Below, piece by piece: positions 46,968 to 56,090 of a DNA stretch of 56,969 nt. This DNA is from Bacillota bacterium. GTDB lineage: Bacteria; Bacillota; Limnochordia; DTU087. Position numbers and translations under genes: made by a program. Under the pieces are notes generated by a model. That model searched no databases and was not told where the DNA came from. It worked only from the letters and a program-made list of their open reading frames with translations. The stretch covers positions 1 to 56,969 of the forward strand of contig JAAZMR010000068.1 of NCBI GenBank assembly GCA_012798695.1, given 5' to 3'. Numbering within the stretch: position 1 is the stretch's first letter; every line of letters starts with the position of its first letter.

Positions 46968-47915
46968 TCACCGACAGACTCCCTTTGGGGGGTTCATGAC
47001 AGATTTGCCAACTTCCTCTACTGTCGCCTTTAGGCCTGTAACCAGATCTACTTCCTGCTTCCAATTCAGTATCTTGCCCAGCTGTCGATTACATAAGATG
47101 CTGCGCCTGATCTCTCCCGGTCGCTCGTCTTGGTAGAGTACCTGGCCCTGATACCCCGTCTCAGCCTGCAAAAGTCCCAGTAATTCACCGATAGAGGTTT
47201 CGGTGCCACTGCTCACGTTGAGGATATGGCCACCACCCACTGTAAGTGCTAAGACATTGGCTAGAGCTACATCCTTGACATACACAAAATCTCGGGTTTG
47301 CTCACCATCACCATAGACAATCGGTGACCTGCCTTCCAGCAGACGATCAGCAAAAATCGCCACTACCCCTCCCTCACCACTAGCATCCTGCCTGGGTCCA
47401 TATACATTGGCATATCTTAAAACCACATAATCCAGGTCATACAATTCTCGATAGATGTAAAGATAATGCTCCACTGTATGTTTGCTGATCCCATAGGGAG
47501 AGATCGGGCGCAGGGGATGGGTCTCATCTACCGGCAAATACTCGGGATTACCATAAACAGCTGCAGAAGAGGAGTAGACAACTCGCCGACAGCCATAGCA
47601 GCGCGCCAATTCTAAGACATTTAAGCTGCCCAAAATATTGGTCTGGGCATCAATATCCGGCTTCTCCAAGGATGTGCCAACATGCACCTGGGCAGCGGCA
47701 TGCACTATGTATTCGGGCTGAAATGCCGCAAATACTGCCGCCAATTCAGCTGAGCAGATATCACACCGGTAGAAATCGACACCGGATGGTACATGTTCTC
47801 TCTTTCCCGTTGAAAGATTATCAACTACTGCTACTTGGCACCCCTTAGACAGCAAGGCTTCAACTATGTGGGACCCGATGAACCCAGCTCCACCAGTTAC
47901 AAGTACCCTGTTCAT
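46968..47915 (-). CDS. NAD-dependent UDP-sugar epimerase/dehydratase (GalE-like)
   Basis: This 315-residue extended short-chain dehydrogenase has the Rossmann motif [11 protein letters not shown], a VDNLSTG loop, [16 protein letters not shown] with the active-site Ser region, and the catalytic Tyr-X3-Lys in [15 protein letters not shown] near residue 210 is typical of UDP-glucose 4-epimerase-like enzymes. It probably makes a nucleotide sugar (such as UDP-galactose or a uronate) for the LPS core or surface glycan. ATG 47915 has GGGGAG about 5 bases upstream; the frame to 47933 has no site. It lies between an LpxB-related gene and lptB, so the context supports an LPS role. Confidence 0.87.
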   Translation of the reverse strand: MNRVLVTGGAGFIGSHIVEALLSKGCQVAVVDNLSTGKREHVPSGVDFYRCDICSAELAAVFAAFQPEYIVHAAAQVHVGTSLEKPDIDAQTNILGSLNVLELARCYGCRRVVYSSSAAVYGNPEYLPVDETHPLRPISPYGISKHTVEHYLYIYRELYDLDYVVLRYANVYGPRQDASGEGGVVAIFADRLLEGRSPIVYGDGEQTRDFVYVKDVALANVLALTVGGGHILNVSSGTETSIGELLGLLQAETGYQGQVLYQDERPGEIRRSILCNRQLGKILNWKQEVDLVTGLKATVEEVGKSVMNPPKGVCR

Positions 47916-47963
47916 TCTACTCCCCTTTTCCAAACTGCCATACTTGATTTACAACATCTCGCT

Positions 47964-49187
47964 TCAACAATCCCACAGGCGGCTAATCTCGGTGGCCATG
48001 CGGTCAGCACCCCCGGGCCCCCCCATCCGCTGGCGGCCACAGGCAGCCATCGCTGCATACCTATCCGTATCAGCGAGTATCTCCAAGACCGCTCGCCCAG
48101 CCGCCTCAGGCCCTTCAGCGGCTGCTAAGGCATCACCGAGCAGCCGCTTTTGAGCTGCCAAGAACTTCGCGGTAAACTGTGAGCCGGGCCCCGGAAAAGC
48201 CACTACCGGCCGGCCGAGTCCAGCGGCCTGCTCGTTAGCAGTACCGGCCATTCCCAGACAAACACAGCTGGCTTCGAGAACATCACCAAAGCGCCCTTGT
48301 GCGACAAGCAGCCGAGCACCGCCCTTGACTAGATAGGTTTCCCGTCTGGCAACCCCTTCCGATAATGAGTCAGCCAGGTTATCGTGGGATGCCTGCCAGC
48401 CTTCCTGCTCCAGGATACTGACAACTCTCGTTACTGATAGGGTGCCGGCTATGGCCATGGCAAACACCAAATCAGATTGCCCTTGAGCGATGACGTCCAT
48501 AGCAGTTGATATTAAGGGCAAATTCATGTAGACCTCGTCCCTACTTCCAGGCAGGATCCCAATCACGATCTCATCTGGGGAAATGCCCTGCAAACGTTGG
48601 CCGGAAGCAAAGATCGAGTCCATCATCAAATTGCCCACATACTTGGCCGGTATCCCACTCCGCCTCAGATTCCCCGCGGTGAGTTCATCCCGAGGCAAGA
48701 CTAACTGACAGTGTTTCCTCATCAGGTATTTCTCTATAGCCAAATGCCCTCTGATATAATCTGACTTGGCTGTAGGCACAAAGACTAGGGGTTTGGCTAG
48801 ATGCCGATAGGCGAGGTATAGTGCATAGATATCTCCCACTGCCACCACATAGGAGATATGACTGCGCAGAGCTCTCAAAGCTTGCCACTGCTGCCAAGTT
48901 AGTTTAAGGAGTCCAGCCTTGATATCTTCCCTGAATGCTTGCCAACTCTGACGCAAAAATCCACCAGATGGCATTACTGCCTGAACACCGACAATACTCA
49001 CCGGAAACCTCTTGTAGCCCTGTCCTGCTCCCACTATGGGAAAAGCCCACAGCTCCAGTTCGCGACACCGTCGTTCAAGGGCCTGGGCCAATACTCCCGC
49101 CAGAAGATCTTCTCCGTGTCCATTGCTAATTAACAGAACGCGGCGGCTGTCTGCCCCGCTGCTTTCCTTAAAGATAGTACCCACCAC
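47964..49187 (-). CDS. LpxB-related glycosyltransferase-fold protein, paralog 2
   Basis: This 407-residue protein resembles the 'lipid-A-disaccharide synthase-related' family best known from Cyanobacteria. LLISNGHGEDLLAG replaces the AGEASGD of true LpxB, LVFVPTAKSDYIRG replaces the LSPSAWAW loop, GILPGSRDEVYMNLP is the nucleotide-binding PGSR motif, and LGMAGTANEQAAGLGRPVVA fits the C-terminal donor site with FPGPGSQFTAKF after it. The fold and donor site appear intact, so it is probably a GT-B glycosyltransferase, but acceptor and donor are unknown. The GTG start at 49187 has a weak AAGAGAAG site. It follows msbA by 68 bases. Confidence 0.8.
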   Translation of the reverse strand: MVGTIFKESSGADSRRVLLISNGHGEDLLAGVLAQALERRCRELELWAFPIVGAGQGYKRFPVSIVGVQAVMPSGGFLRQSWQAFREDIKAGLLKLTWQQWQALRALRSHISYVVAVGDIYALYLAYRHLAKPLVFVPTAKSDYIRGHLAIEKYLMRKHCQLVLPRDELTAGNLRRSGIPAKYVGNLMMDSIFASGQRLQGISPDEIVIGILPGSRDEVYMNLPLISTAMDVIAQGQSDLVFAMAIAGTLSVTRVVSILEQEGWQASHDNLADSLSEGVARRETYLVKGGARLLVAQGRFGDVLEASCVCLGMAGTANEQAAGLGRPVVAFPGPGSQFTAKFLAAQKRLLGDALAAAEGPEAAGRAVLEILADTDRYAAMAACGRQRMGGPGGADRMATEISRLWDC

Positions 49188-49255
49188 CGCTTCTCTTGCC
49201 CCATTTCATGATTGGGGAGCTGATCTGCCTCGAAGCCGCCAGCTCTCCAATGCCG

Positions 49256-51067
49256 CTAGCCCAGCAAGCTGCTGCTTCTCGTAGAAGCTAGGGTATCTTC
49301 CCTATGAAATTGAGCATCATATAATCGTCGATAGAGCCCATCTTGTTTCATCAAGTCCGTATGAGACCCGCTCTCCACGATTCTGCCATCATCCAGTACC
49401 AATATGCGATGTGCATTGCGAATAGTAGAAAGCCGGTGGGCTATAACAAAAGTAGTTCGTCCCAACATTAAACGGCTGAGAGCTTCCTGTACCAGCAGCT
49501 CTGACTCGGTATCTAATGCGGAGGTCGCTTCATCAAGAATAAGCAAACGAGGAGAACGAAGTACAGCCCTAGCTATGGCCAGCCGCTGCCGCTGACCACC
49601 GGAAAGGCTGGCACCCCGCTCGCCCACCAGAGTATCATAACCATCTGGCAGTGCAGCAATGAAATCATGGGCATTGGCGACACGGGCTGCTGCCTCAACT
49701 TCTTGAGCCGAGGCATCCGGCCGCCCATAGAGGATATTCTCTCGCACAGATACTCCAAAAAGAATAGTCTCCTGAGGCACCAAGCCAATGTGTTTTCTCA
49801 AATCACGCAATGATAGTTCCTTGAGATCGATTCCATCCAGTCGTACTACCCCACTGGTTGGGTCATAGAACCTAGGCAGCAAGTTAACCATACTGGTCTT
49901 GCCGGCACCGCTCGGTCCCACTAAGGCTACTATTTCACCGGACTCTACTGTTAAATTGATATCCTCGAGTACAGGATGATCCGGCTCATAGGCAAAACTT
50001 ACATTTTCATAGGTTACTCGTCCCTCAACTCGGTCCAAAGTTCGGGGATGTAATGGTCCTTTGACCGAACAGTCTGTATCCAGCAGCTCAAAAATGCGGT
50101 CAGCAGCACCCAAAGCCTGCTGCCAGGAACCGAAGGCTCTAGTCAATGAGTTAATCGGTTGGGATATCATGCCGATATACCCAAGGAATCCCACTAATTC
50201 ACCCGGGGTCAAGCGCCCACTCATTACTTCTCGACTACCATACCAGACTACGACCAGCATACCACTAACCAAGAGCACCTCGGCTATCGGCCAGACTGTA
50301 GCCATGAGTTTGGCGGATCTCATCCCCGCGGCAAAACTCCGCTCATTTTCCTGAGCAAACCGATCCTGTTCATGCTCCTCCATGGTAAAGGCCTGAATAA
50401 CCCGGATTCCCGCCAGGGATTCCTGCAAAATAGCACTAAGGTTGGCGACTCGCTCCTGTACAGTTCTACTTAAGCGACGCAACCGGCTGCCGTAGAGATT
50501 GGCAGTATACATGAGTATAGGAAAGGTCACCATGGTGACTAGGGCTAGCTTCCAATGCAGGGAAAGCAGCATAATGATAATGCCACCGGTAATAATGCCA
50601 TCCCGCCAGAGATCGGGCAGGCTGTTGGCAAAACTGTTTTGAATTAGACTTACATCACTGGTGACACGGCTAACCGCCTCGCCCGTACGCTTTTCCTGAT
50701 GATATGCCAAAGTCAGCCGGTGCAGCCGCTCCACGATTTGATTCCTCAGCTCTACCACTATCCGCTGAGAGACGAAGGCCATACAGTAAACCGCAGTATA
50801 CGTGAAAATACCTTTGAGGACAAACAACAATAAGATGAGAACAGCAAAATAGTTGAGATACTGCAGTGATCCTTCCACGGCCCCTTCACCAATCAGCAGC
50901 CGATCAAACAGCCCACGGCCCAGGATCAAAGGTAGTGCTATCTGCACTGCTGCCAAGATCAAAATACTGAACAAACCTGCCGCCAACTGCAGTTTGTGAG
51001 GCTTCACATAGCTCAATAAGCGTCGACTGGTATTGACTTTCGCATTCTGTGCGGAATCGTCCATCAT
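49256..51067 (-). CDS. msbA: MsbA-like lipid A / lipid flippase ABC transporter
   Basis: This 603-residue fused ABC exporter has six helices (about 25-310) and an ATPase with Walker A GPSGAGKTS, signature LSGGQRQR, Walker B LLILDEATSALD and switch IAHRLST. It acts as a homodimer. General exporter sequence alone does not prove MsbA, but the gene lies between two LpxB-like genes inside the lipid A/LPS operon, 31 bases after the upstream stop, so flipping of the lipid A core across the inner membrane is the likely job. ATG 51067 follows AGAGAGGAA; the frame is open to 51106. The other exporter, at 5862, lacks this context. Confidence 0.85.
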   Translation of the reverse strand: MMDDSAQNAKVNTSRRLLSYVKPHKLQLAAGLFSILILAAVQIALPLILGRGLFDRLLIGEGAVEGSLQYLNYFAVLILLLFVLKGIFTYTAVYCMAFVSQRIVVELRNQIVERLHRLTLAYHQEKRTGEAVSRVTSDVSLIQNSFANSLPDLWRDGIITGGIIIMLLSLHWKLALVTMVTFPILMYTANLYGSRLRRLSRTVQERVANLSAILQESLAGIRVIQAFTMEEHEQDRFAQENERSFAAGMRSAKLMATVWPIAEVLLVSGMLVVVWYGSREVMSGRLTPGELVGFLGYIGMISQPINSLTRAFGSWQQALGAADRIFELLDTDCSVKGPLHPRTLDRVEGRVTYENVSFAYEPDHPVLEDINLTVESGEIVALVGPSGAGKTSMVNLLPRFYDPTSGVVRLDGIDLKELSLRDLRKHIGLVPQETILFGVSVRENILYGRPDASAQEVEAAARVANAHDFIAALPDGYDTLVGERGASLSGGQRQRLAIARAVLRSPRLLILDEATSALDTESELLVQEALSRLMLGRTTFVIAHRLSTIRNAHRILVLDDGRIVESGSHTDLMKQDGLYRRLYDAQFHREDTLASTRSSSLLG

Positions 51068-51098
51068 GCCTGTTCCTCTCTTTTTGAAGAAACAGCTG

Positions 51099-52394
51099 TT
51101 AAGCATCCAAGACAGCAGCCAATGTTTCGGCGATCATATAGGCCGCACCGCTAGGACCCATTACCTGTTTCAGTCTATCCGAGATTCCCTTCAATTTCTC
51201 CGGGTGACGCATCAGATGGCCAACTGCAATGGCCAGATCCTCTGGACGCAGCTCCCCCTTGATCTCGGGTACTAGTTCCTCTTGTGCTTTCTGATTTGGC
51301 AATGCGGTGAATTGAATACGCTGGGCAGCCGAGAGTACAGCTCTGCGTTTGATGTAGGGTCCGATCAAGGGAATGCTTCCCACTAGGCCGGGCAACCCTT
51401 GCAGGGGGATAACCTCTGGTTTGTTCAAAGGTATGGCTACCACCATGGGTACCCCTAGAGCCGCCAACTCGGCAGTATTGCTGCCTGGTATGGTGATTCC
51501 TAGAGCAGCTAAACCCATGGTATCATACTGCCAACCCTGGACAGCCGGCAAAGATAGGCCGCCCCATGTCTTGATCTGCCAGATATGGCCGAGGGCCGAC
51601 GGAGCACATGCCCTAGATAAGGCAACCGACTCGATCTCATCGGAAGCCAAAATCTGTCCCCCGGTACCCTCCAGAACTCCACTGGGATGAGTTAGGGCAT
51701 CTCGTAAAAAGTCTTCTGTCACAAAAGGCGAGACACTGAGGACAAACTGGATGGCTCTGAGGTCACGACTGATGATCTCTGCACTGCGCAAGAGCAAAGG
51801 CAGCATATAGCGAAACTCGTAGGGCCGACTCCCCGGAAACAGAGCAATAACGCTTCTGTGTGCATCTAGCTGCAGGGCTCGATAAAGGTCAGCCCGCTCC
51901 CAGTGCAGCTCAATTGCATCTAGCATAAGATCCCCAACCACATATAGCTTGTCAGGGGGAGCCCCGGACTGTAATGCCTTTATTCTGGCCTGATCATCGG
52001 GTAGCAAAAACCCCGCGAACTGATTGATCCACTGTGCTCTACCTTCTGTATATGCGAAAGCTGGATAGCCCAATCGGCGAGCCAGCAGTGTAGCATAGAT
52101 CAGGTCTCCGCCTAGAAAGAGAACGACCCCATGGGGGCCGGGCTCGAAATCGGGCAATGGCCTCCCTGCAAAGATAAAGGAAAACAGTTGACGCCCATTG
52201 AAGGTCCTTTTTACTTCCGGAAAGGCTGCTGCTACCGCAGCTTCCCGTCCACTGGCAAACGTACAAGGTGGAATAAATACAGTGATTTCCGCCTCGGGCA
52301 GCCGCTCTCCCAGAGCTCTGACTGCCGGCATGAGCCAGGTTGCCACCTCTCCGGGGCTATTAGCTGTAATGATTATATCCTTCTTGTTTCCCAT
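51099..52394 (-). CDS. LpxB-like glycosyltransferase-fold protein, paralog 1
   Basis: This protein of about 431 residues keeps the GT-B outline of LpxB, but with changed active-site loops. IITANSPGEVATWLMP stands for the N-terminal AGE motif, FLGGDLIYATLLARRLGYPAFAYTEG forms the middle, ALFPGSRPYEFRYMLPL is the PGSR donor motif, and IPGSNTAELAALGVPMVVAIP matches the SGTATLEAALLGVP of true LpxB. It then carries an insert with LNKPEVIPLQGL. An ATG at 52394 follows an alternative TTG at 52397; AAGGGG lies about 13 bases upstream. It starts 63 bases after canonical lpxB and is followed by msbA. A sugar transferase acting on lipid A or core is a reasonable guess. Confidence 0.75.
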   Translation of the reverse strand: MGNKKDIIITANSPGEVATWLMPAVRALGERLPEAEITVFIPPCTFASGREAAVAAAFPEVKRTFNGRQLFSFIFAGRPLPDFEPGPHGVVLFLGGDLIYATLLARRLGYPAFAYTEGRAQWINQFAGFLLPDDQARIKALQSGAPPDKLYVVGDLMLDAIELHWERADLYRALQLDAHRSVIALFPGSRPYEFRYMLPLLLRSAEIISRDLRAIQFVLSVSPFVTEDFLRDALTHPSGVLEGTGGQILASDEIESVALSRACAPSALGHIWQIKTWGGLSLPAVQGWQYDTMGLAALGITIPGSNTAELAALGVPMVVAIPLNKPEVIPLQGLPGLVGSIPLIGPYIKRRAVLSAAQRIQFTALPNQKAQEELVPEIKGELRPEDLAIAVGHLMRHPEKLKGISDRLKQVMGPSGAAYMIAETLAAVLDA

Positions 52395-52457
52395 CAATGT
52401 GTGGTTTGGCCCCTTCTAGATAACCGCTTGTTCAATCCTCAACTAGGCGATTAGTGC

Positions 52458-53618
52458 TTATGCTTTCTGATCATCCGCTTCCCGTCTAGCCACATCCAAT
52501 ACTATCCCAGCAGCTCGGGAGATGGCACCTTTCTCACCCAACAGCCGCCTGACTTCCTCATACCCTGCTTGTACCGCGCAGCGTTCTTCCTCCTGCCATA
52601 GCTTCCCCAAGTGTGCCGCTATATTGCCAGGAGATGCTTCGTTTTGCAGAAGTTCAGGGACGACCTCCCTGCCAGCCACAATATTTGGTAAAGCCACATA
52701 TGGTATCCTAACCAACAGCTTGGCTATGAAGTACGTCGAGGACGCCAGCCGGTAGACGACCACTTGGGGAACACCCAAAAGCGCCGCCTCCAATGTGGCG
52801 GTACCACTGGCGACAATGGCCAAATCAACGGCACTCAGTACAGTATGGGTCTGCCCTTGGATGATTCTGGGATGTTTACTGCAATCGCTGCTTATCTGTT
52901 GGATATCCTCTTGGGCAGTGACATGCGCAGCTGAAACGATTGGTTCTATACCAGGAATCTTTTCTTGTAGGATTTCTACTGCTCTGAGCATAATCGGCAG
53001 CAGTCCTCTGATCTCCTGGCGGCGGCTGCCTGGCAACAAACCAATGAGTGGGTGATCCCCGGATATCCCCAGCACAGCTCGGGCTTTGGCGGAGGGCATC
53101 TTCTCTGGCACAATATCCAGCAAGGGGTGGCCTACGAACTCTACATCAGCACCCGCTTCCTTATAGACATCGTACTCAAAGGGAAAGACAGCTACAACCT
53201 TAGTGGCGGTTTCCGCTACCTTGTCCGCCCGGCTGCGTCCCCAAGCCCAAGCCGATGGACTGAGATAGTAGACACAAGCAATACCTTTCCGTTTGAGAAT
53301 CTCCGCAAAACGCATGTTGAATCCGGGAAAATCGATGAGCACTACTGCATCTGGCTGTTGTCGCTCCACTATCTCCCCAAAACGCAGCAGCACTCGCCTC
53401 AATACCTGGGCACTGCGCAATGCCTCCAGGAATCCAATACTGCTGATAGAGGTGGGGTTAAACAAGAGCCGTACTCCGGCGTCTTTCATCAGGTTCCCAC
53501 CCATGCCAAATAAACGGGTATTTGGCCATTGCCGCAGAATCTCCTGAGCTAGGTAAGACCCATGCAGATCTCCAGAAGCCTCGCCTGCTACCAGCATTAC
53601 CTTGAGATCATGCATCAT
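52458..53618 (-). CDS. lpxB: Lipid-A-disaccharide synthase LpxB
   Basis: This 386-residue GT19 enzyme joins UDP-2,3-diacylglucosamine and lipid X to make the beta-1,6 lipid A disaccharide at the inner membrane. All landmarks are canonical: LVAGEASGDLHG at the start, GMGG, LIDFPGFNMR, YYLSPSAWAWGRSR, GLLPGSRRQEI and VASGTATLEAALLGVPQVV. The length is standard. The start at 53618 has GGAGGGAG at 6-7 bases (two ATGs in tandem). lpxI precedes it by 18 bases, so the two are cotranscribed and successive in the pathway. Confidence 0.96.
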   Translation of the reverse strand: MMHDLKVMLVAGEASGDLHGSYLAQEILRQWPNTRLFGMGGNLMKDAGVRLLFNPTSISSIGFLEALRSAQVLRRVLLRFGEIVERQQPDAVVLIDFPGFNMRFAEILKRKGIACVYYLSPSAWAWGRSRADKVAETATKVVAVFPFEYDVYKEAGADVEFVGHPLLDIVPEKMPSAKARAVLGISGDHPLIGLLPGSRRQEIRGLLPIMLRAVEILQEKIPGIEPIVSAAHVTAQEDIQQISSDCSKHPRIIQGQTHTVLSAVDLAIVASGTATLEAALLGVPQVVVYRLASSTYFIAKLLVRIPYVALPNIVAGREVVPELLQNEASPGNIAAHLGKLWQEEERCAVQAGYEEVRRLLGEKGAISRAAGIVLDVARREADDQKA

Positions 53619-53636
53619 CTGTCACTCCCTCCGGCT

Positions 53637-54461
53637 CTAACTAGCGGCTACATCCTGGTAATCCACCAAGACAATACAAATGCCTGCTGCATCAGCCCGC
53701 TGAATCAGGGTATCTGAGTCAATCACTAGGGTCTTACCGGCTTCCAATGCTATCACCCGCAGGCCTGCATCAATGACGGTCTCTAAAGTACTCGGACCAA
53801 TCGTGGGAAGGTCATACCGTATATCCTGTGATGGTTTAGCAACCTTGACGGCTACCCCGCCCCCCTGGGCTAAAGCTCCACCCCGGGCAATGGTTGCATC
53901 AGTACCATCAATGGCTTCCAATGCCAGTACTGCGCCATCTTTCACCACCACAGTTTGACCGATATCTAACCCGGCAAGGGCCTTGGCTACCCGCCAACCA
54001 TAATAAATATCTGCCCAGTCACTCTCATCTGGTTGCATTGACGTTAGGACTCCGGGGCCGGGCATAATATCCTCAAGCAGATCACACTGTGGCCTCACTA
54101 TCAGTCCTTCCCGGGCCAGATCGGCGACAAAGGCTTCGATAATCGCATTGTCATTCTTCTCTTTCAGGTTCCCGATAAGCCGTTGCACCCGTTCATCGAG
54201 TTGGATATTGCTAAAGAGCAGCCGTTTGGAGACCCCACCCAGTATATAGACATCTTCTATTTTTTCCTGTTTCAGTACATCAATTATTGACTGCCACTGC
54301 CCAAGCGGTATTGGATAAGCAGCATGTGCTGCTTGGGCAAGCTCAGGCATCACCTTACCAGAATAGCCCACAACCACAATACGATATCCATGAGCTACAG
54401 CCCGTTCAGCAAAAACCAATGGCAGATTGCCCTCGCCCGCTAAAATGCCCACGGTGGGCAT
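53637..54461 (-). CDS. lpxI: UDP-2,3-diacylglucosamine pyrophosphatase LpxI
   Basis: This 274-residue protein matches LpxI (DUF1009), which splits UDP-2,3-diacylglucosamine into lipid X and UMP and replaces LpxH in many phyla. The N-terminal domain starts with VGILAGEGNLPLVFA, the middle has YILGGVSKRLLF, and the C-terminal domain has VVVKDGAVLALEAIDGTDATI and AGKTLVIDSDTLIQRAD. ATG 54461 has GGGAGG about 9 bases upstream; the frame is open to 54485. A terminator lies upstream, so transcription may depend on read-through or on a promoter not recognised. It is followed at once by lpxB. Confidence 0.95.
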   Translation of the reverse strand: MPTVGILAGEGNLPLVFAERAVAHGYRIVVVGYSGKVMPELAQAAHAAYPIPLGQWQSIIDVLKQEKIEDVYILGGVSKRLLFSNIQLDERVQRLIGNLKEKNDNAIIEAFVADLAREGLIVRPQCDLLEDIMPGPGVLTSMQPDESDWADIYYGWRVAKALAGLDIGQTVVVKDGAVLALEAIDGTDATIARGGALAQGGGVAVKVAKPSQDIRYDLPTIGPSTLETVIDAGLRVIALEAGKTLVIDSDTLIQRADAAGICIVLVDYQDVAAS

Positions 54462-54494
54462 AGGCCCCGCCTCCCTTGCTCGCATGACTTCTGC

Positions 54495-54534
54495 ATAAAG
54501 AAAACCCCGCTACTCAAGTAAAAGCCAGCGGGAT
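54495..54534 (-). terminator. Terminator between the methyltransferase-like gene and lpxI
   Basis: An 8-bp stem (54504-54511 with 54527-54534, one wobble) has a 15-base loop and, on the minus strand, ends in TTTTCTTTAT. It may only reduce transcription into lpxI, since no promoter is evident between it and lpxI. Confidence 0.6.
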
Positions 54535-54540
54535 ACTACA

Positions 54541-55179
54541 CTAGAACAGCCACTGGACAACCATAGCCGCGATGACTCCGGCCAGAAACATGAGCATAGA
54601 ACCCTCTGCCAGCAAAGCTGCACGACCTTGAAAGTGCCGGGTAGCTGCCTGTGCCCTTTCCCGCCCTTCCCTCAACCATTTCTGTAAGTGTCGTCTACCG
54701 GGAAGGTAGCTGGGAACGGCCTGGCAATAGGCTGCATATGCTTGCCCAAACTCCTGTCTGAGTAGGGCCTCTTCTACTGGAATCACATATCGAATACCTA
54801 CTACAGCCAAACCGATGAGGAACAAATAGGCTGCCCACCATCGGGACATCACTGCAATACCCAGCCCTACCAAGAGAGTCCCCCAAGCTGATGGGTTGCG
54901 CACCAAGCCATATGGTCCCCAGGTCACAAGGCATGCTTCCCGAAGTGAAACCTGGAAGCCGCCAAGATACCCGGCACTCCATAAACGGATGAGCTCACCT
55001 GCCAGAAGACATATACCGCCTCGCCAAAGAGAAGCAGATGTGGGTTCAGACCAGAGAGCGATCAGCAAAACCAAAGGTACAGGCAAGAGAGTACGCAGGC
55101 GATAGATCAGACCTTTCCCCTCAATACCATGGGTGTCCACAAAGCCTCGAGATCTCAATGTTATACTCTTACGTGTCAT
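54541..55179 (-). CDS. ICMT/phospholipid-methyltransferase-like membrane protein
   Basis: This 212-residue protein has about five hydrophobic segments and the isoprenylcysteine carboxyl methyltransferase pattern: LVTWGPYGLVRNPSAWGTL (the cofactor and helix-turn region, usually GxYxxVRHPxY), followed later by EEALLRQEFGQAYAAYCQAV, the conserved Glu/Tyr C-terminal block (EExxLxxxFGxxYxxY). Bacterial homologs methylate lipids or quinone-like products, mostly undefined. ATG 55179 lies 7 bases after the lpxA stop with TAGGG upstream; a GTG at 55212 would overlap lpxA. Its place between lpxA and lpxI suggests it modifies lipid A or a lipid of the outer membrane. The extra C-terminal helix after residue 185 is unusual. 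Confidence 0.75.
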   Translation of the reverse strand: MTRKSITLRSRGFVDTHGIEGKGLIYRLRTLLPVPLVLLIALWSEPTSASLWRGGICLLAGELIRLWSAGYLGGFQVSLREACLVTWGPYGLVRNPSAWGTLLVGLGIAVMSRWWAAYLFLIGLAVVGIRYVIPVEEALLRQEFGQAYAAYCQAVPSYLPGRRHLQKWLREGRERAQAATRHFQGRAALLAEGSMLMFLAGVIAAMVVQWLF

Positions 55180-55186
55180 AATATCC

Positions 55187-56008
55187 CTACCTACAGATCC
55201 CCCTATCGGCACTGCGTAAGAACCTCAGCAAGTGATCAATCTCCTCATTGCCGGGGAGTTCTTGTTCCATCTGCTCGATGGCCTGTGCCACATTCAGATT
55301 AGATCGGTACAGGATTTTGTAGGCTCGCTTGATCTCCATCCGCAGCTCGGGACTGAGGCCATTCCGGCGTAAACCAACTATGTTGATACCATAAGGCTTA
55401 GCCGGGTTACCATCTACGATAATATAAGGGGGAACATCTTTTGTTACCATGGTATGCGCACCAATCATGGCCATGCGACCGATCTTTGTAAATTGGTGAA
55501 TCCCGACTAGGCCACCAATTACTACCCGATCTTCAATAGTTACATGCCCCGCAATACCACTGGCATGGGCCACAACTATGTTACTTCCCACCTGGCAATC
55601 ATGGGCCACATGCACATATGACATAATCAGATTATTATTGCCTATGCGGGTCTCGCCACCGCCACCCTTGGTGCCTCTACTGATGGTAGCATATTCGCGA
55701 ATAACATTATTATCACCGACAAACAGTCGGGTTTTCTCCCCCTTGAATTTCAAATCTTGGGGCTCATTACCGACTACGGCACCAGTGTATATTTTGTTAT
55801 TCTTCCCGATCGCTGTCCATCCTTCAATAGTCACTCTAGGACCAATCTTGGTGCCATCACCGATTTCCACATTGGGGCCTATGATGGTAAAGGGTCCTAT
55901 CTCAACATCTGTCCCGATTACGGCATCAGCATCTACAATAGCACTTGGATGAATTCTCCTTCGAATAGGGACTACCTTGCTTTCCCTCGACATCTCTGTC
56001 GGATTCAC
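55187..56008 (-). CDS. lpxA: UDP-N-acetylglucosamine acyltransferase LpxA
   Basis: This 273-residue left-handed beta-helix protein puts the first 3-hydroxyacyl chain on UDP-GlcNAc using acyl-ACP, starting lipid A synthesis. Hexapeptide repeats run from IHPSAIVDADAVIG onward. The catalytic His lies in SYVHVAHDCQVG, IHQFTKIG and MVTKDVPPYIIVDGNPA follow, and a helical C-terminal domain (about 195-273) completes it. The frame is open to 56116, but GTG 56008 has GAGGGGGAG at 5-6 bases and gives the usual size (about 255-275), so I prefer it. It follows fabZ by 82 bases. Confidence 0.95.
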   Translation of the reverse strand: MNPTEMSRESKVVPIRRRIHPSAIVDADAVIGTDVEIGPFTIIGPNVEIGDGTKIGPRVTIEGWTAIGKNNKIYTGAVVGNEPQDLKFKGEKTRLFVGDNNVIREYATISRGTKGGGGETRIGNNNLIMSYVHVAHDCQVGSNIVVAHASGIAGHVTIEDRVVIGGLVGIHQFTKIGRMAMIGAHTMVTKDVPPYIIVDGNPAKPYGINIVGLRRNGLSPELRMEIKRAYKILYRSNLNVAQAIEQMEQELPGNEEIDHLLRFLRSADRGICR

Positions 56009-56090
56009 TGCGTCTCCCCCTCTACGGTAGCCCGCCACCGGTCCCCCTCTATGTACCAAATCCCCATATGCAACCATGGTGGCCCTGTGA

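Noticed and set aside
52131-52454. 107-codon open frame opposite the LpxB-like paralog
   Set aside because: It overlaps a well-supported gene on the other strand and shows no motif.
53052-53513. 153-codon open frame opposite lpxB
   Set aside because: It is antisense to canonical lpxB and has no ribosome site or family resemblance.
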